Below, one piece after another: positions 18,443 to 26,941 of a stretch of 64,000 nt of DNA. Made by a program: the position numbers and the translations under genes. Every line of letters starts with the position of its first letter. Within the stretch, counting starts at the first letter, position 1. The stretch comes from JAHEFT01 sp963766195 (GTDB taxonomy: Bacteria > Pseudomonadota > Gammaproteobacteria > Xanthomonadales > SZUA-36), in NCBI GenBank assembly GCA_963766195.1, contig CAVXYY010000004.1, positions 286,176 through 350,175 on the forward strand, in the 5' to 3' direction. Below the pieces are notes generated by a model. The model was not told the origin of the DNA. It saw only the letters and a list, made by a program, of their open reading frames with translations, and did no database searches.

Positions 18443-20336
18443 TGGCGGCGTCGAGTTCTTCGCTGGCCTCGAACCACTCCCATTCGAGTGTCTCCACAGC
18501 CGCCCTCAGGTCAGCCTGTTTCCGGATCAGCTGACTCAATTCGTCTTTCCGTGACGCGTCGGTGTAAAGAGAGGTATCCGCCAGTTTTGCTTCCAGCGCC
18601 TCCAATTCAGACCGCCGGGATTCAAGTCCTGATTCAGCTTTGCGGACGCGGTCTGTCAGGGGTTTCATTTTCCGGCGGTGTTCCGCGTCCAGTTGCCGCT
18701 GTTGTTTCCGGTTGATTTGCCCCGGGTCATCTCCGCCGTTGCCGGTCTCAGCTACCGGCCGGTTCTCCGCTTCCTGCTCCCGCAGCCATGCCGGGTATTC
18801 TTCCAGGCTGTGTTCGAACCGGTCTACGGTTCCATGGTGAACAATAAGAAGTTCATCGCAAACGCTGCGCAGCAGGTGCCGGTCATGGGAAATGACAACC
18901 AGGGCGCCGCTGTAATCGACCAGCGCGCGGCTCAGCGCCTGGCGCATTTCCAGGTCCAGGTGGTTGGTCGGTTCATCCAGCAGCAGCAGGTTGGGTTGCT
19001 GCCGGATCATCAGGGCCAGGACCAGGCGCGCTTTTTCACCGCCGGAGAAAGGTGCGACCGGCTCGAATATCCGTTCGCCATTGAAACCGAAACGGCCCAG
19101 GTAATTGCGCAGTTCCGATTCCCGGTCTCCCGGCGCCACTGCTTTGAGGTGTTCGAAAGGGCTTTCCGACGGGTTCAGCAGATCAAGCTGATGTTGAGCA
19201 AAGTAACCCATTTTGGTGTCCTTGCTCAGCGTTCTTTCTCCCGCGAGCAAGGTGCTGCCGTCGCACAGCGCTTTCACCAGGGTTGATTTACCTGCGCCGT
19301 TCACACCCAGTAATCCGATTCTGTCACCGGCGGAAATCAGCAAATTGATGTCCGTCAGCACGGGTTCCGAATACCCGGCCACGGCCTGTTCCAGTTTCAC
19401 CAGGTGGTGGGGCTGCTTGTGCGGTTCCATGAAGCGAAAACGAAACGGCGAGTCCACGTGGGCCGGCGCGATCAGCGTCATCCGTTCCAGCATTTTCAGA
19501 CGGCTCTGGGCCTGCTTTGCTTTCGAGGCCTTGTAGCGGAAACGATCCACGTACGACTGGATGTGGTTCACTTCCCGCTGTTGCCTTTTGAACATGGCTT
19601 GCTGCTGCGCCAGTTGCTCACTGCGGTACTGCTCAAATTGCGTGTAGTTACCGGAATAAAGACGAATTTCCTCGTGATCGATGTTGGCAATATGGTTACA
19701 GACAGCATCCAGAAAATCCCGGTCGTGCGAGGCGACCAGCAGAATCCCCTCGTAACGGGTCAGCCAGCGTTCGAGCCACAGGATGGCTGGCAAATCAAGA
19801 TGGTTGGTGGGCTCATCGAGCAACAGGATATCTGAAGGACACATCAGCGCCTGCGCCAGGTTAAGCCGCATTCTCCAGCCTCCGGAAAATTCCTCCACCG
19901 GCGAAAGATAACTGCTCTCCTCGAAACCGAGGCCATGCAGCAGGCGCGCGGCGCGGGCTTCAGCCGTAAACCCATCCAGTTCTTCCAGGCGCTGGTAGAG
20001 GTTATGAAGGTCCTTGCCGTGGCCATCGCGCTCACCCTCTGCAATGGAGGCCTGGACCTGCCGCAGTTCCTGGTCACCGTCGATCACGAAATCGAGCGCA
20101 GAGCGCATCCCGGAGGGGCTTTCCTGCGCCACGTGCGAAATGCGGTCCACAGAGTTCATTTCGAGACTGCCTTCGTCGGCTTCCAGCGTTCCCAGCAGCA
20201 GGGCGAAGAGCGAAGATTTGCCGCTGCCATTGGCGCCAACCAGGCCGATCCGGTTACCGGAGTGGGCCTGGAAGGTTGCGTTTTCAAATAGCAGCTTGCT
20301 CCCGCGGCGCAAGCTTACCTGGTTAAGGCTGATCAT
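18438..20336 (-). CDS. yheS: ABC-F family ATPase, YheS-like
   Basis: A soluble ribosome-associated protein with two ABC ATPase domains and no membrane part. The 632-residue protein shows Walker A GLVGANGSGKSS, signature FSGGWRMRL and Walker B LLLDEPTNHLD in the first domain. The interdomain linker is basic and helical (residues about 230-290). The second domain repeats Walker A GLLGVNGAGKST, FSGGEKARL and LLLDEPTNHLD. A C-terminal coiled coil (residues about 540-625) matches YheS. Members modulate translation at the ribosomal E site; the exact role of YheS is unclear. The last codons and the stop lie in a REP. Confidence 0.92.
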   Translation of the reverse strand: MISLNQVSLRRGSKLLFENATFQAHSGNRIGLVGANGSGKSSLFALLLGTLEADEGSLEMNSVDRISHVAQESPSGMRSALDFVIDGDQELRQVQASIAEGERDGHGKDLHNLYQRLEELDGFTAEARAARLLHGLGFEESSYLSPVEEFSGGWRMRLNLAQALMCPSDILLLDEPTNHLDLPAILWLERWLTRYEGILLVASHDRDFLDAVCNHIANIDHEEIRLYSGNYTQFEQYRSEQLAQQQAMFKRQQREVNHIQSYVDRFRYKASKAKQAQSRLKMLERMTLIAPAHVDSPFRFRFMEPHKQPHHLVKLEQAVAGYSEPVLTDINLLISAGDRIGLLGVNGAGKSTLVKALCDGSTLLAGERTLSKDTKMGYFAQHQLDLLNPSESPFEHLKAVAPGDRESELRNYLGRFGFNGERIFEPVAPFSGGEKARLVLALMIRQQPNLLLLDEPTNHLDLEMRQALSRALVDYSGALVVISHDRHLLRSVCDELLIVHHGTVDRFEHSLEEYPAWLREQEAENRPVAETGNGGDDPGQINRKQQRQLDAEHRRKMKPLTDRVRKAESGLESRRSELEALEAKLADTSLYTDASRKDELSQLIRKQADLRAAVETLEWEWFEASEELDAAT

Positions 20337-20398
20337 CAGTTCAATGCGGCATCTGAAGGGGCGATATTATATCCTGCCGGGGGAGACTGTTATCAATT

Positions 20399-20999
20399 AT
20401 GAAGAAAGCGTTGTATATCATCCTGTTTTTGCTGGCTGTCCTGGCCTGGCGCGACTGGCGGAATCGGGAAATTACGCATGCACCCGGAATTCTCGTGGCG
20501 GAACAGCCTCGCCAGGCAGAAATCAATGAACCCCGGTTCATCCGGGTGGAGGACTACCGCCTGACCTTACGCGCAGAATTTGAACTGCGTGCACGGGTGC
20601 TTTCCATTGAAAACTACCGGTGGGGGAGCGAAGCGGATCTTTCCCCGGTCGATTTTGCGCTGGGCTGGGGTGTGATGTCGGACCAGGCAGTGCTGGATCG
20701 AATCTCCGTCACCCAGGGAACTCGCTGGTATTTCACGCGTTACGAATTTCCTCCACCGGTCACCGACCGCCAAATCATCACCAGCAGCAGCAACATGCAC
20801 ATGATTCCCGCCAATCCGTGGGTGGCTGAGAAAGCTGGATGAGGTCAGAAAGGGCAGCATCGTGCAGTTCAAAGGCTTCCTGGTCGATGTAGACGCCGAT
20901 ACCGGCTTCTACTGGCGCACGTCATTGCGTCGCGATGACACCGGGAATGGTTCGTGTGAGATCTTTTACGTTGAGAGCCTGTACATCGAAGACAGTTGA
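20399..20999 (+). CDS. Conserved protein of unknown function with N-terminal membrane helix (frameshifted)
   Basis: A single N-terminal helix (KKALYIILFLLAVLAW) is followed by a periplasmic-looking domain of about 180 residues. The frame changes near 20835; downstream the reading is restored as KGSIVQFKGFLVDVDADTGF and ends in YVESLYIEDS before the TGA at 20997-20999. The segment ITSSSNMHMIPANPWV looks conserved (Ser/His/Met rich), but I cannot assign a function. The 62-base gap from the divergent yheS start includes its promoter region. The downstream DUF2189 gene follows in the same direction. Confidence 0.65.
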
Positions 21000-21033
21000 A
21001 TTTTTTTCCCGAATCGCGTCAATATAGCAGGTA

Positions 21034-21804
21034 ATGACCGATCCAGACCTCAGACCTTTCGTCGCGCCTTGCCGGGAACTGGACCGCCGCGCCCCATTGA
21101 GGTGGCTAAAATCCGGCTGGCAGGATTTTCGATCTGCGCCCGGTATAAGCCTGGCGTGGGGTGGTTTCTGCTGGTTTCTTTCCACCATTGTTACCGTGGT
21201 TGCCTGGAAAACAGGCGGTTGGGTGTTGTTGATCAGCCTGCTTTCCGGGTTTATTTTTGTCGCTCCCTTGCTCGCGTTCGGCATGTATTCGGTCAGCCGG
21301 CAGTTGTGCCTGGGCAATAAGCCGACGCTTGCCTGGACCCTCAGGGCGGCGCGCAAGCCGTTCACCAACTCGCTGGTTTTTGTCCTCGTTCTGCTGGTTA
21401 TCCTCCTGCTTTGGGCGAGGGCGGGGACCATGGTTCATATCTTTTTTCCCAGTGATGGAACGGTAAAACTGGAAAACCTGGTGCTCTACCTGGGTGTGGG
21501 CTCGGCGATTGGTTCCATTTTTGCGGCGATCTGTTTCGCGGCCAGCGTGTTCTCATTGCCTTTTATCGCCAATCGTGACGCGGACGTGATCACGGCTGTG
21601 GTTTCCAGCATCAATGCCGTGCTGCGGAACCGTTGGACCATGTTGATATGGGGATTGCTTATTGCCTTTTTTACCGCGGTCGGCTTCGCCACGGCCATGT
21701 TCGGGTTTATCCTGATCATTCCCTGGCTGGGGTATGCAACCTGGCATGGTTACCGGGATGCGCTGGACGTGAGTGACTGGCCGGTGCTTCCGACACCGGA
21801 ATAG
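21034..21804 (+). CDS. DUF2189 membrane protein
   Basis: A 256-residue integral inner-membrane protein of the DUF2189 family. The N terminus (FVAPCRELDRRAPLRWLKSGWQDF, shown here as PLRWLKSGWQDF) and the terminal PWLGYATWHGYRDAL block are the family hallmarks. About six transmembrane helices are visible, including LISLLSGFIFVAPLLAFGMY and LLIAFFTAVGFATAMFGF. Some relatives are linked to cytochrome oxidase loci, but nothing nearby supports that here. No function is established. Confidence 0.85.
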   Translation: MTDPDLRPFVAPCRELDRRAPLRWLKSGWQDFRSAPGISLAWGGFCWFLSTIVTVVAWKTGGWVLLISLLSGFIFVAPLLAFGMYSVSRQLCLGNKPTLAWTLRAARKPFTNSLVFVLVLLVILLLWARAGTMVHIFFPSDGTVKLENLVLYLGVGSAIGSIFAAICFAASVFSLPFIANRDADVITAVVSSINAVLRNRWTMLIWGLLIAFFTAVGFATAMFGFILIIPWLGYATWHGYRDALDVSDWPVLPTPE

Positions 21805-21844
21805 CAAAGGACTTCACGCACCCTTAAACCGAACTTAAAAAGAA

Positions 21845-21874
21845 GCCGGTCAAAAAATACCGGCCTCAAATTTT
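21845..21874. terminator. Possible bidirectional terminator
   Basis: A GCCGGT/ACCGGC stem with an A-rich loop is followed on the plus strand by CTCAAATTTT and preceded by a run of A. It lies 40 bases after the DUF2189 stop, between converging genes. Confidence 0.5.
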
Positions 21875-21886
21875 GCACTGCAGGAA

Positions 21887-21962
21887 ATCAAGTGTGACCC
21901 ACTTGGGCCGAAGCCCTTGACACAGAAAATTGGGGGGGACTGTGCGTGGGTCACACCTTGAT
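21887..21962. repeat. 76-base inverted-repeat element with three-way-junction fold
   Basis: An outer stem ATCAAGTGTGACCCAC pairs with the sequence at 21946-21962 along 16 base pairs with a single bulged base (21956). Inside it are two further hairpins: GGGC-CGAA-GCCC at 21905-21916, and CACAG/CTGTG at 21921-21944 with a 14-base loop containing seven G. It is in the 270-base gap between the DUF2189 gene and the reductase gene, where no coding sequence is evident. I do not recognise it as a known RNA or insertion-sequence end. Confidence 0.6.
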
Positions 21963-22059
21963 CATAGACCAGATTCCGAAGACTTCAAGTAGCCAGGACC
22001 AACCGGCGCTCCTCGTGTTTTGATTGGGGCGTTTTCAGACTCAACAGCGGCGCATCTAA

Positions 22060-22077
22060 TAGTGTGAACAGGCCCTA
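22060..22077 (-). repeat. 18-nt repeat, copy 2
   Basis: On the minus strand it reads TAGGGCCTGTTCACACTA, 16 of 18 identical to the sequence at 8700-8717. The first three bases are the stop codon of the ferredoxin/flavodoxin reductase gene. Function unknown. Confidence 0.35.
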
Positions 22078-23101
22078 GTCCTCAACGCCCAATCTTTTAT
22101 GCATCAAGGGGCTGGTCGTTGTGTATTGCAGCCTGATTTTCTGCTCCGGGTGGATATGGTGCTGGACCGCAAATGCCGCCAGTGCGGCTTCGTGAAATCC
22201 GCTCAGAATCAGTTTCTTTTTACCCGGATAGGTATTGATATCGCCCACCGCGAAGATACCCGGAATATTGGTCTGGAATTTTTCCGTATCCACACGGATC
22301 TGCCTTTTGTCCAGGTCGAGTCCCCAATCAGCTATGGGGCCAAGGTTGGGTGACAAGCCCCAGAATACGAAAATCTCGTCGGCATCGATCCGGTGATCAC
22401 CGCCGTCATGTGCTGAGATTTCCAGGCCGCCAAAGTCGCCGTCCTGCTCAAACACAGCGCGAACGTGGCCCTGGAATTCCGCCAGGGATTCGCCGTCCAC
22501 CAGCGATTTCATCCGGTTCACGGACGCCGGAAGTGCCCGGTATTCCTCACGACGGTGCACCAGGGTGATTTTTTTTGCCTTGCCATGGAGTTCAAGTGTC
22601 CAATCGAGCGCTGAGTCTCCGCCGCCGAGAATGATGATGTTCTTGCCCTCCAGTTTTTCCGGCTCCCTGATGCGATAGTGAATTTTCCTGTTTTCCCACT
22701 GTTCGGCGCCGCGCACTCTCAGGCGGCGGGGTTGAAATGCTCCCAGACCGGCCGCGAGAATCACCGCTGCTGCATCAAACCGGGTCCCGGCTGAAGTTTC
22801 AAGGCTGAAACGGCCATCCGGCGTTTGCGCAAGGCCGGTAACGGTTTGTCCGAGATGAAATTGGGCGTGGAAAGGCTTTGATCTGTTCCACCAGGCGGTC
22901 AGCGAGTTCCTGTGCCCCGCATACGGGCAGTGCCGGAATATCGTAAATGGGCTTGTCGGGATAGAGTTCAGTGCACTGGCCGCCAACCTGTTTCAATGAA
23001 TCAACGACGTGGCAATGAATGTCCAGCAAGCCGAGTTCGAATACCTGGAACAGGCCGCAAGGACCGGCGCCGATGATTACTACATCTGTTTTTATTGTCA
23101 T
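22075..23101 (-). CDS. Ferredoxin/flavodoxin-NADP reductase, thioredoxin-reductase-like (one frameshift)
   Basis: A flavoprotein of the YumC/TrxR-like ferredoxin-NADP reductase family that moves electrons between NADPH and ferredoxin or flavodoxin. It starts with the FAD motif VVIIGAGPCGLFQVFELG, has the NAD(P) motif IIILGGGDSALDW in the middle, and ends with GIFAVGDINTYPGKKKLILS, the second FAD contact. It lacks the CxxC redox pair of true thioredoxin reductase. The frame changes near 22880, between the two halves. The ATG at 23101 is chosen over upstream in-frame codons because it directly precedes the family start. About 342 residues. Confidence 0.88.
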
Positions 23102-23192
23102 TTCCAACCTGCTTTGCGGTTTTGGCGTGTTAACGGGCACGGGTGCCGATTCGGGTTTTACCCCGGCACCCGATCTGCTAACTTGGGTTCAA

Positions 23193-23251
23193 GAAACCTG
23201 TTATCAATTATACATGGGCGGACTCCGTGCATAATTGATCAGTGATTCCCT
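23193..23251. repeat. Short inverted-repeat element related to the 28.8-kb element
   Basis: About 59 bases with imperfect terminal inverted repeats around a short core. The right half contains CTCCGTGCATAATTGATCAG at 23223-23242, identical over 20 bases to 29069-29088 in the large hairpin-rich element. The left half (ATCAATTATACATGG) mirrors it. It looks like an internally deleted or solo-end relative, lying in the space between the divergent reductase and ung genes. Confidence 0.6.
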
Positions 23252-23285
23252 CAGTCCACACATTCGAGCCAAAAGGCGCATTGTA

Positions 23286-23966
23286 ATGAGTAATCAAAGG
23301 GAAGTCAGGCTTGTTTCCTCATGGAAGTCCCGCCTGGCGGACGAGTTCGAGCAACCGTACATGGCTGCCTTGAGGCAGTTCCTGCTTGAAAGAAAAAGGC
23401 TTGGCGCTGTCATCTACCCACCGGGCGAACTTATTTTCAATGCCTTGAATTCGACACCATTCGAAGCGGTGAAAGTGGTCATCCTGGGACAGGATCCTTA
23501 CCACGGCCCGGGACAGGCGCACGGCTTGTGTTTTTCTGTCCCGCAGGGTGTCGCCATTCCACCGTCACTGATAAATATCTATAAAGAACTGGCGTCGGAC
23601 CTGGGCGCCGTTCCGCCAACCAGCGGTAACCTGCAAGCCTGGGCGGAGCAGGGTGTTTTGTTACTGAACGCCGTGCTGACAGTGGAGCGGGGCCAACCCG
23701 CGGCCCACCAGGGAAAAGGTTGGGAACGGTTTACCGACCGGGTGGTCAGCGAGTTGAACGATGGCCGTGACGGCCTCGTTTTCATGTTATGGGGGAGCTA
23801 CGCGATCAAAAAAGGCGCGGTGATTGATCGTCAAAGGCACCTGGTCCTGACTGCTCCGCACCCCTCTCCGCTGTCCGCACACCGGGGGTTTTTCGGTTGC
23901 CGGCACTTTTCCGGTGCGAACCGGTGGCTCGTGGAACACGGACAGGCTCCAATCGACTGGGCCTGA
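23286..23966 (+). CDS. ung: Uracil-DNA glycosylase
   Basis: A family 1 UDG that excises uracil from DNA and starts base-excision repair. The 226-residue protein carries the water-activating loop GQDPYHGPGQAHGLCFSV and the C-terminal DNA-intercalation motif HPSPLSAHRGFFGCRHF. The ATG at 23286 is chosen because it gives the standard length; upstream in-frame codons extend into the repeat element. Complete and undisturbed. Confidence 0.95.
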   Translation: MSNQREVRLVSSWKSRLADEFEQPYMAALRQFLLERKRLGAVIYPPGELIFNALNSTPFEAVKVVILGQDPYHGPGQAHGLCFSVPQGVAIPPSLINIYKELASDLGAVPPTSGNLQAWAEQGVLLLNAVLTVERGQPAAHQGKGWERFTDRVVSELNDGRDGLVFMLWGSYAIKKGAVIDRQRHLVLTAPHPSPLSAHRGFFGCRHFSGANRWLVEHGQAPIDWA

Positions 23967-23973
23967 TCGTTTT

Positions 23974-24379
23974 TCAGCCAGAGATCTTTTTCAAAGAGTC
24001 ATCAATCGGCATCCAGTCCACGTGTGCGTCGAAAAAGGAATTCGCCTGGGGTTTCCGGTCAATCGGATCGTCGATGCAGCCCAGGGCCACGTGGGTTTCG
24101 TGCGGCCATCTTTGGGATTCAAACAGCATGGAACTGCCGCAGGTCTTGCAGAAGCCCCGCCGGGCACCGTTCGAGGATAAATACCAGGTCAGGTGATGGT
24201 CGCCCTGAGAGCAGGATAAAATGGGCACTCTCGAATCCTACCCAGGTGACGTAGCCCGCGCCGTGTTCTTTGCGGCACATGCCGCAGTGACAGTGCGCAC
24301 ACCATTTGCTGGGGAGTTTGCATTCAAAGCGAACGGCGCCGCAGAGGCAGCCTCCACTAACGGTATCTTGTGTAGTCAC
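23974..24379 (-). CDS. GFA/CENP-V family zinc protein (one frameshift)
   Basis: A small zinc-binding protein of the glutathione-dependent formaldehyde-activating (GFA) family. The N-terminal part has GGCLCGAVRFEC and HCHCGMCRKEHGAG, the zinc-ligand cysteines. After a frame change near 24195 the text continues as YLSSNGARRGFCKTCGSSM, supplying the last ligand pair, and on to the stop. About 135 residues, usual for the family. It runs convergently into ung with an eight-base gap. Enzymatic activity is not assured for this family. Confidence 0.85.
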
Positions 24380-24389
24380 GACGTTGTCC

Positions 24390-24818
24390 TCAATTCATCA
24401 AAAGATATGACGCCAGCCTCAACCAAAGGAGCAGAAGAAAAAGGCAGCTGATGAAATACGCAATGAAGCGGTGCATAACGCGGTTGTAACTGCAATGAAC
24501 CGCGCTGTGTATCACCCGCATGATAACGAACCCCCAGGCCAGCCGGACCAGGAGTGCGTCCTGGATCAGTAACAGTATTACCAGCATGACCGCGACGTAA
24601 AAAAGTATCGGCATTTCAAACAGGTTTTTCAGGTTGTTCGATGCGGCGGCGGAAGTGGTCAGCAGTGCATGCGCTTCGGCACGGTCCCGCAGTGCATCCG
24701 GATCAATTTTTTTGAGCTTGATTTCAGGAATGCGCAACGCAAAGAGGTAGGCCCAGACCAGGAACGTGAGAAAAACCATCACCAGCAGGGGTAAGAGAAT
24801 CGGGTTAAAAGACATCAT
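24390..24818 (-). CDS. MAPEG-family membrane protein
   Basis: A 142-residue protein with four transmembrane helices matching the MAPEG superfamily (membrane-associated proteins in eicosanoid and glutathione metabolism). Typical features are the N-rich loop ASNNLKNLFEMPILFY with the conserved glutamate, and the later helix RVIHSAVHCSYNRVMHRF. It lies ten bases upstream of the GFA gene in the same direction, so the two are likely co-transcribed; both families have glutathione-related members. Actual activity unknown. Confidence 0.85.
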   Translation of the reverse strand: MMSFNPILLPLLVMVFLTFLVWAYLFALRIPEIKLKKIDPDALRDRAEAHALLTTSAAASNNLKNLFEMPILFYVAVMLVILLLIQDALLVRLAWGFVIMRVIHSAVHCSYNRVMHRFIAYFISCLFLLLLWLRLASYLLMN

Positions 24819-24841
24819 TTCCCACCTGTAAATTAATCCTC

Positions 24842-25546
24842 TCAGTCTACCAGATGCCTGTTGAAACGGTCCGGCATTTTAAACGTGCGCTTGCCGCCGC
24901 CACCGCAGGTCCGGAACATCATCAGCTGTTCGAGCATCGGGTTCAGCGGATCCCATGCTTGCCTGCGGCCGCACAGTGTTTCGCCGTTGGGCGTGTTGAT
25001 AACGACGTTTTGGCTTCCATCCGCGCTCACCCACTGGTCGACGATTTCGACTTTCGCGGGAACAGTCATTCCGTTGAACAGGTTGTCTTCCAGGCTGATG
25101 CCCGGGCGCCAGTTGTCGGGCGCCTCCCGGGGTTGATGGACACCGAGTTTCCGATGATCCGCGGGATCGGGCAGCGCCCACTTGAGTTGACTGGCCGAGT
25201 CGAGCAGACGCGCGGTTGTGATCCGGTCCGGCGGAGCCGCCGGTTCCTGTACGGCCGGTTCGGACTGCGGCGGGACAGGCGGCAGGGTTTCCCCCGGTTG
25301 CCGTTCGACGGGCTCAGGGATTGCGTCTTCTTGCGGCACAGCCGGGATCGGGATTTTCGCCGTGTCGGTTTGCGGTGCGACCGGCGTCACCAGGGATAAC
25401 GCCAACACCCGCGGGTCAACCAGTTCAGCAGGAAACGGCTTGAATGAAATCAACAAAAGCGAGCCATGCAGCATCAACGCAATGGCCAGCCAGGTGGCGT
25501 CACGCCAGCCAAGCTGCATGCTTCTGCTGATTGAAACCGGTTCCAT
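24842..25546 (-). CDS. Unknown membrane-anchored protein with proline-rich linker
   Basis: A 234-residue protein with a TonB-like layout: a short cytoplasmic N terminus, one hydrophobic helix (WLAIALMLHGSLLLISF), a Pro/Glu-rich periplasmic spacer (residues about 55-115), and a C-terminal domain. The C-terminal part (KWALPDPADHRK; GETLCGRRQAWDPLNPM; FRTCGGGGKRTFKMP) is not the TonB fold I would expect. Two cysteines may pair. It sits 23 bases upstream of the MAPEG gene, in the same direction. Function unknown. Confidence 0.65.
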   Translation of the reverse strand: MEPVSISRSMQLGWRDATWLAIALMLHGSLLLISFKPFPAELVDPRVLALSLVTPVAPQTDTAKIPIPAVPQEDAIPEPVERQPGETLPPVPPQSEPAVQEPAAPPDRITTARLLDSASQLKWALPDPADHRKLGVHQPREAPDNWRPGISLEDNLFNGMTVPAKVEIVDQWVSADGSQNVVINTPNGETLCGRRQAWDPLNPMLEQLMMFRTCGGGGKRTFKMPDRFNRHLVD

Positions 25547-25618
25547 TTCGATATTATGTCAAGAGGGGATTAAGTTCGTGTTAACCATCGCGATAGAGCA
25601 GGAAAGCCAGACACATTG

Positions 25619-25624
25619 TATAAT
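25619..25624 (+). promoter_or_regulatory. -10 box for icd
   Basis: A perfect TATAAT about 45 bases upstream of the icd start, in the 119-base space divergent from the proline-rich protein gene. No good -35 box is apparent at the right distance. Confidence 0.4.
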
Positions 25625-25665
25625 GCCTGACTACCTGAAACCAAAAACAGCCAAGGAATCAAAAT

Positions 25666-26910
25666 ATGAGCTACCGCCACGTAAAAATACCCGAATCCGG
25701 CCAGAAAATTACCGTCAAGGATAACAAGCTGGTCGTATCCGATAACCCTGTTTTGGGTTTTGTCGAAGGAGACGGAATCGGACCGGACATCACCAAGGCC
25801 TCGATGCGGGTCTGGGACGCGGCGGTCGAAAAAGCCTACGGCGGTAAGAGAAAAGTGCACTGGGCCGAGTTGTACCTGGGCGAGAAAGCCGCCGGGATTT
25901 ACGACGGCGACTATTTTCCGGCAGAAACGCTGGATGCCATCCGGGAATTGATCGTCGCCATCAAGGGGCCGTTGACCACGCCAATCGGCGGTGGGTTCCG
26001 CTCACTCAATGTGTCCCTGCGCCAGGAGCTTGACTTGTATGCCTGTGTGCGCCCGGTGCAATATTTCAACGGCGTTCCTTCGCCCATGAAACGGCCCGAA
26101 GACGTCGACGCCATCATTTTTCGCGAAAACACCGAAGACGTGTATTGCGGCATTGAATACCAGTCCGGGACACCTGAAAATGAAAAGCTAGCCAAATTCC
26201 TGCGCGAGGAAATGGGCGCGGAATTCTTTGAAGGCGCCGGTCTTGGGATCAAGCCGATTTCCCCGTTCGGCTCCAAGCGCCTGGTTCGCAAAGCCATCCA
26301 GCACGCCATCGACAGCGGCCGGGACAGTGTGACCCTGGTACACAAGGGTAATATCATGAAATTCACCGAAGGCGCTTTCCGTAACTGGGGTTACGAACTG
26401 GCGCGCGAAGAATTCGGCGATGTCACCATCACGGAAGACGAATTGTGGGAGAAGTACGACGGCAAACAGCCCGAAGGCAAAATCGTCATCAAGGACCGTA
26501 TCGCTGACATCATGTTCCAGCTGATGCAGTTACGCCCGGCCGAGTTCGGCGTGCTGGCGACAATGAACCTCAACGGCGATTATCTTTCCGATGCGCTGGC
26601 TGCTGAAGTCGGCGGCATGGGGATCGCCCCGGGCGCCAATATGGCTGACCACATCGGGGTTTTCGAGGCAACCCACGGCACCGCGCCCAAGTACGCCAAC
26701 CTGGACAAGGTCAATCCCAGTTCGCTGATGTTTTCCGGCTGCATGATGTTTGACTACATCGGCTGGCGTGAAGTGTCGGCGCTGATCAACCAGGCTTTCG
26801 CGAAAACCATCGAGGCCGGCATCGTGACCTATGATTTCGCGCGCCAGATGGAAAACGCCACGGAAGTATCGACTTCCGGGTTTGCGGACGCCCTGATCGC
26901 GCGCCTTTGA
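25666..26910 (+). CDS. icd: NADP-dependent isocitrate dehydrogenase
   Basis: Oxidatively decarboxylates isocitrate to 2-oxoglutarate in the TCA cycle. The 414-residue protein matches the E. coli-type homodimeric enzyme: FVEGDGIGPDIT at the start, the FRENTEDVYCGIEY block, KGNIMKFTEGAF, and HGTAPKYANLDKVNPSS. The Lys-Tyr of APKY is the NADP-specific pair in this family. The start is preceded by AAGGAATC. Intact. Together with the sucAB-lpd genes at 41-47 kb it makes and uses 2-oxoglutarate. Confidence 0.96.
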   Translation: MSYRHVKIPESGQKITVKDNKLVVSDNPVLGFVEGDGIGPDITKASMRVWDAAVEKAYGGKRKVHWAELYLGEKAAGIYDGDYFPAETLDAIRELIVAIKGPLTTPIGGGFRSLNVSLRQELDLYACVRPVQYFNGVPSPMKRPEDVDAIIFRENTEDVYCGIEYQSGTPENEKLAKFLREEMGAEFFEGAGLGIKPISPFGSKRLVRKAIQHAIDSGRDSVTLVHKGNIMKFTEGAFRNWGYELAREEFGDVTITEDELWEKYDGKQPEGKIVIKDRIADIMFQLMQLRPAEFGVLATMNLNGDYLSDALAAEVGGMGIAPGANMADHIGVFEATHGTAPKYANLDKVNPSSLMFSGCMMFDYIGWREVSALINQAFAKTIEAGIVTYDFARQMENATEVSTSGFADALIARL

Positions 26911-26941
26911 CCGGTTTCTTCTTAAGCCGTTCGACGCAACT

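Noticed and set aside
20384..20399. Third copy of the ATCAATTAT repeat end at the start of the 20.4-kb gene
   Set aside because: Only 14 bases match and no inverted partner is present; matches of that length are expected by chance in 64 kb.
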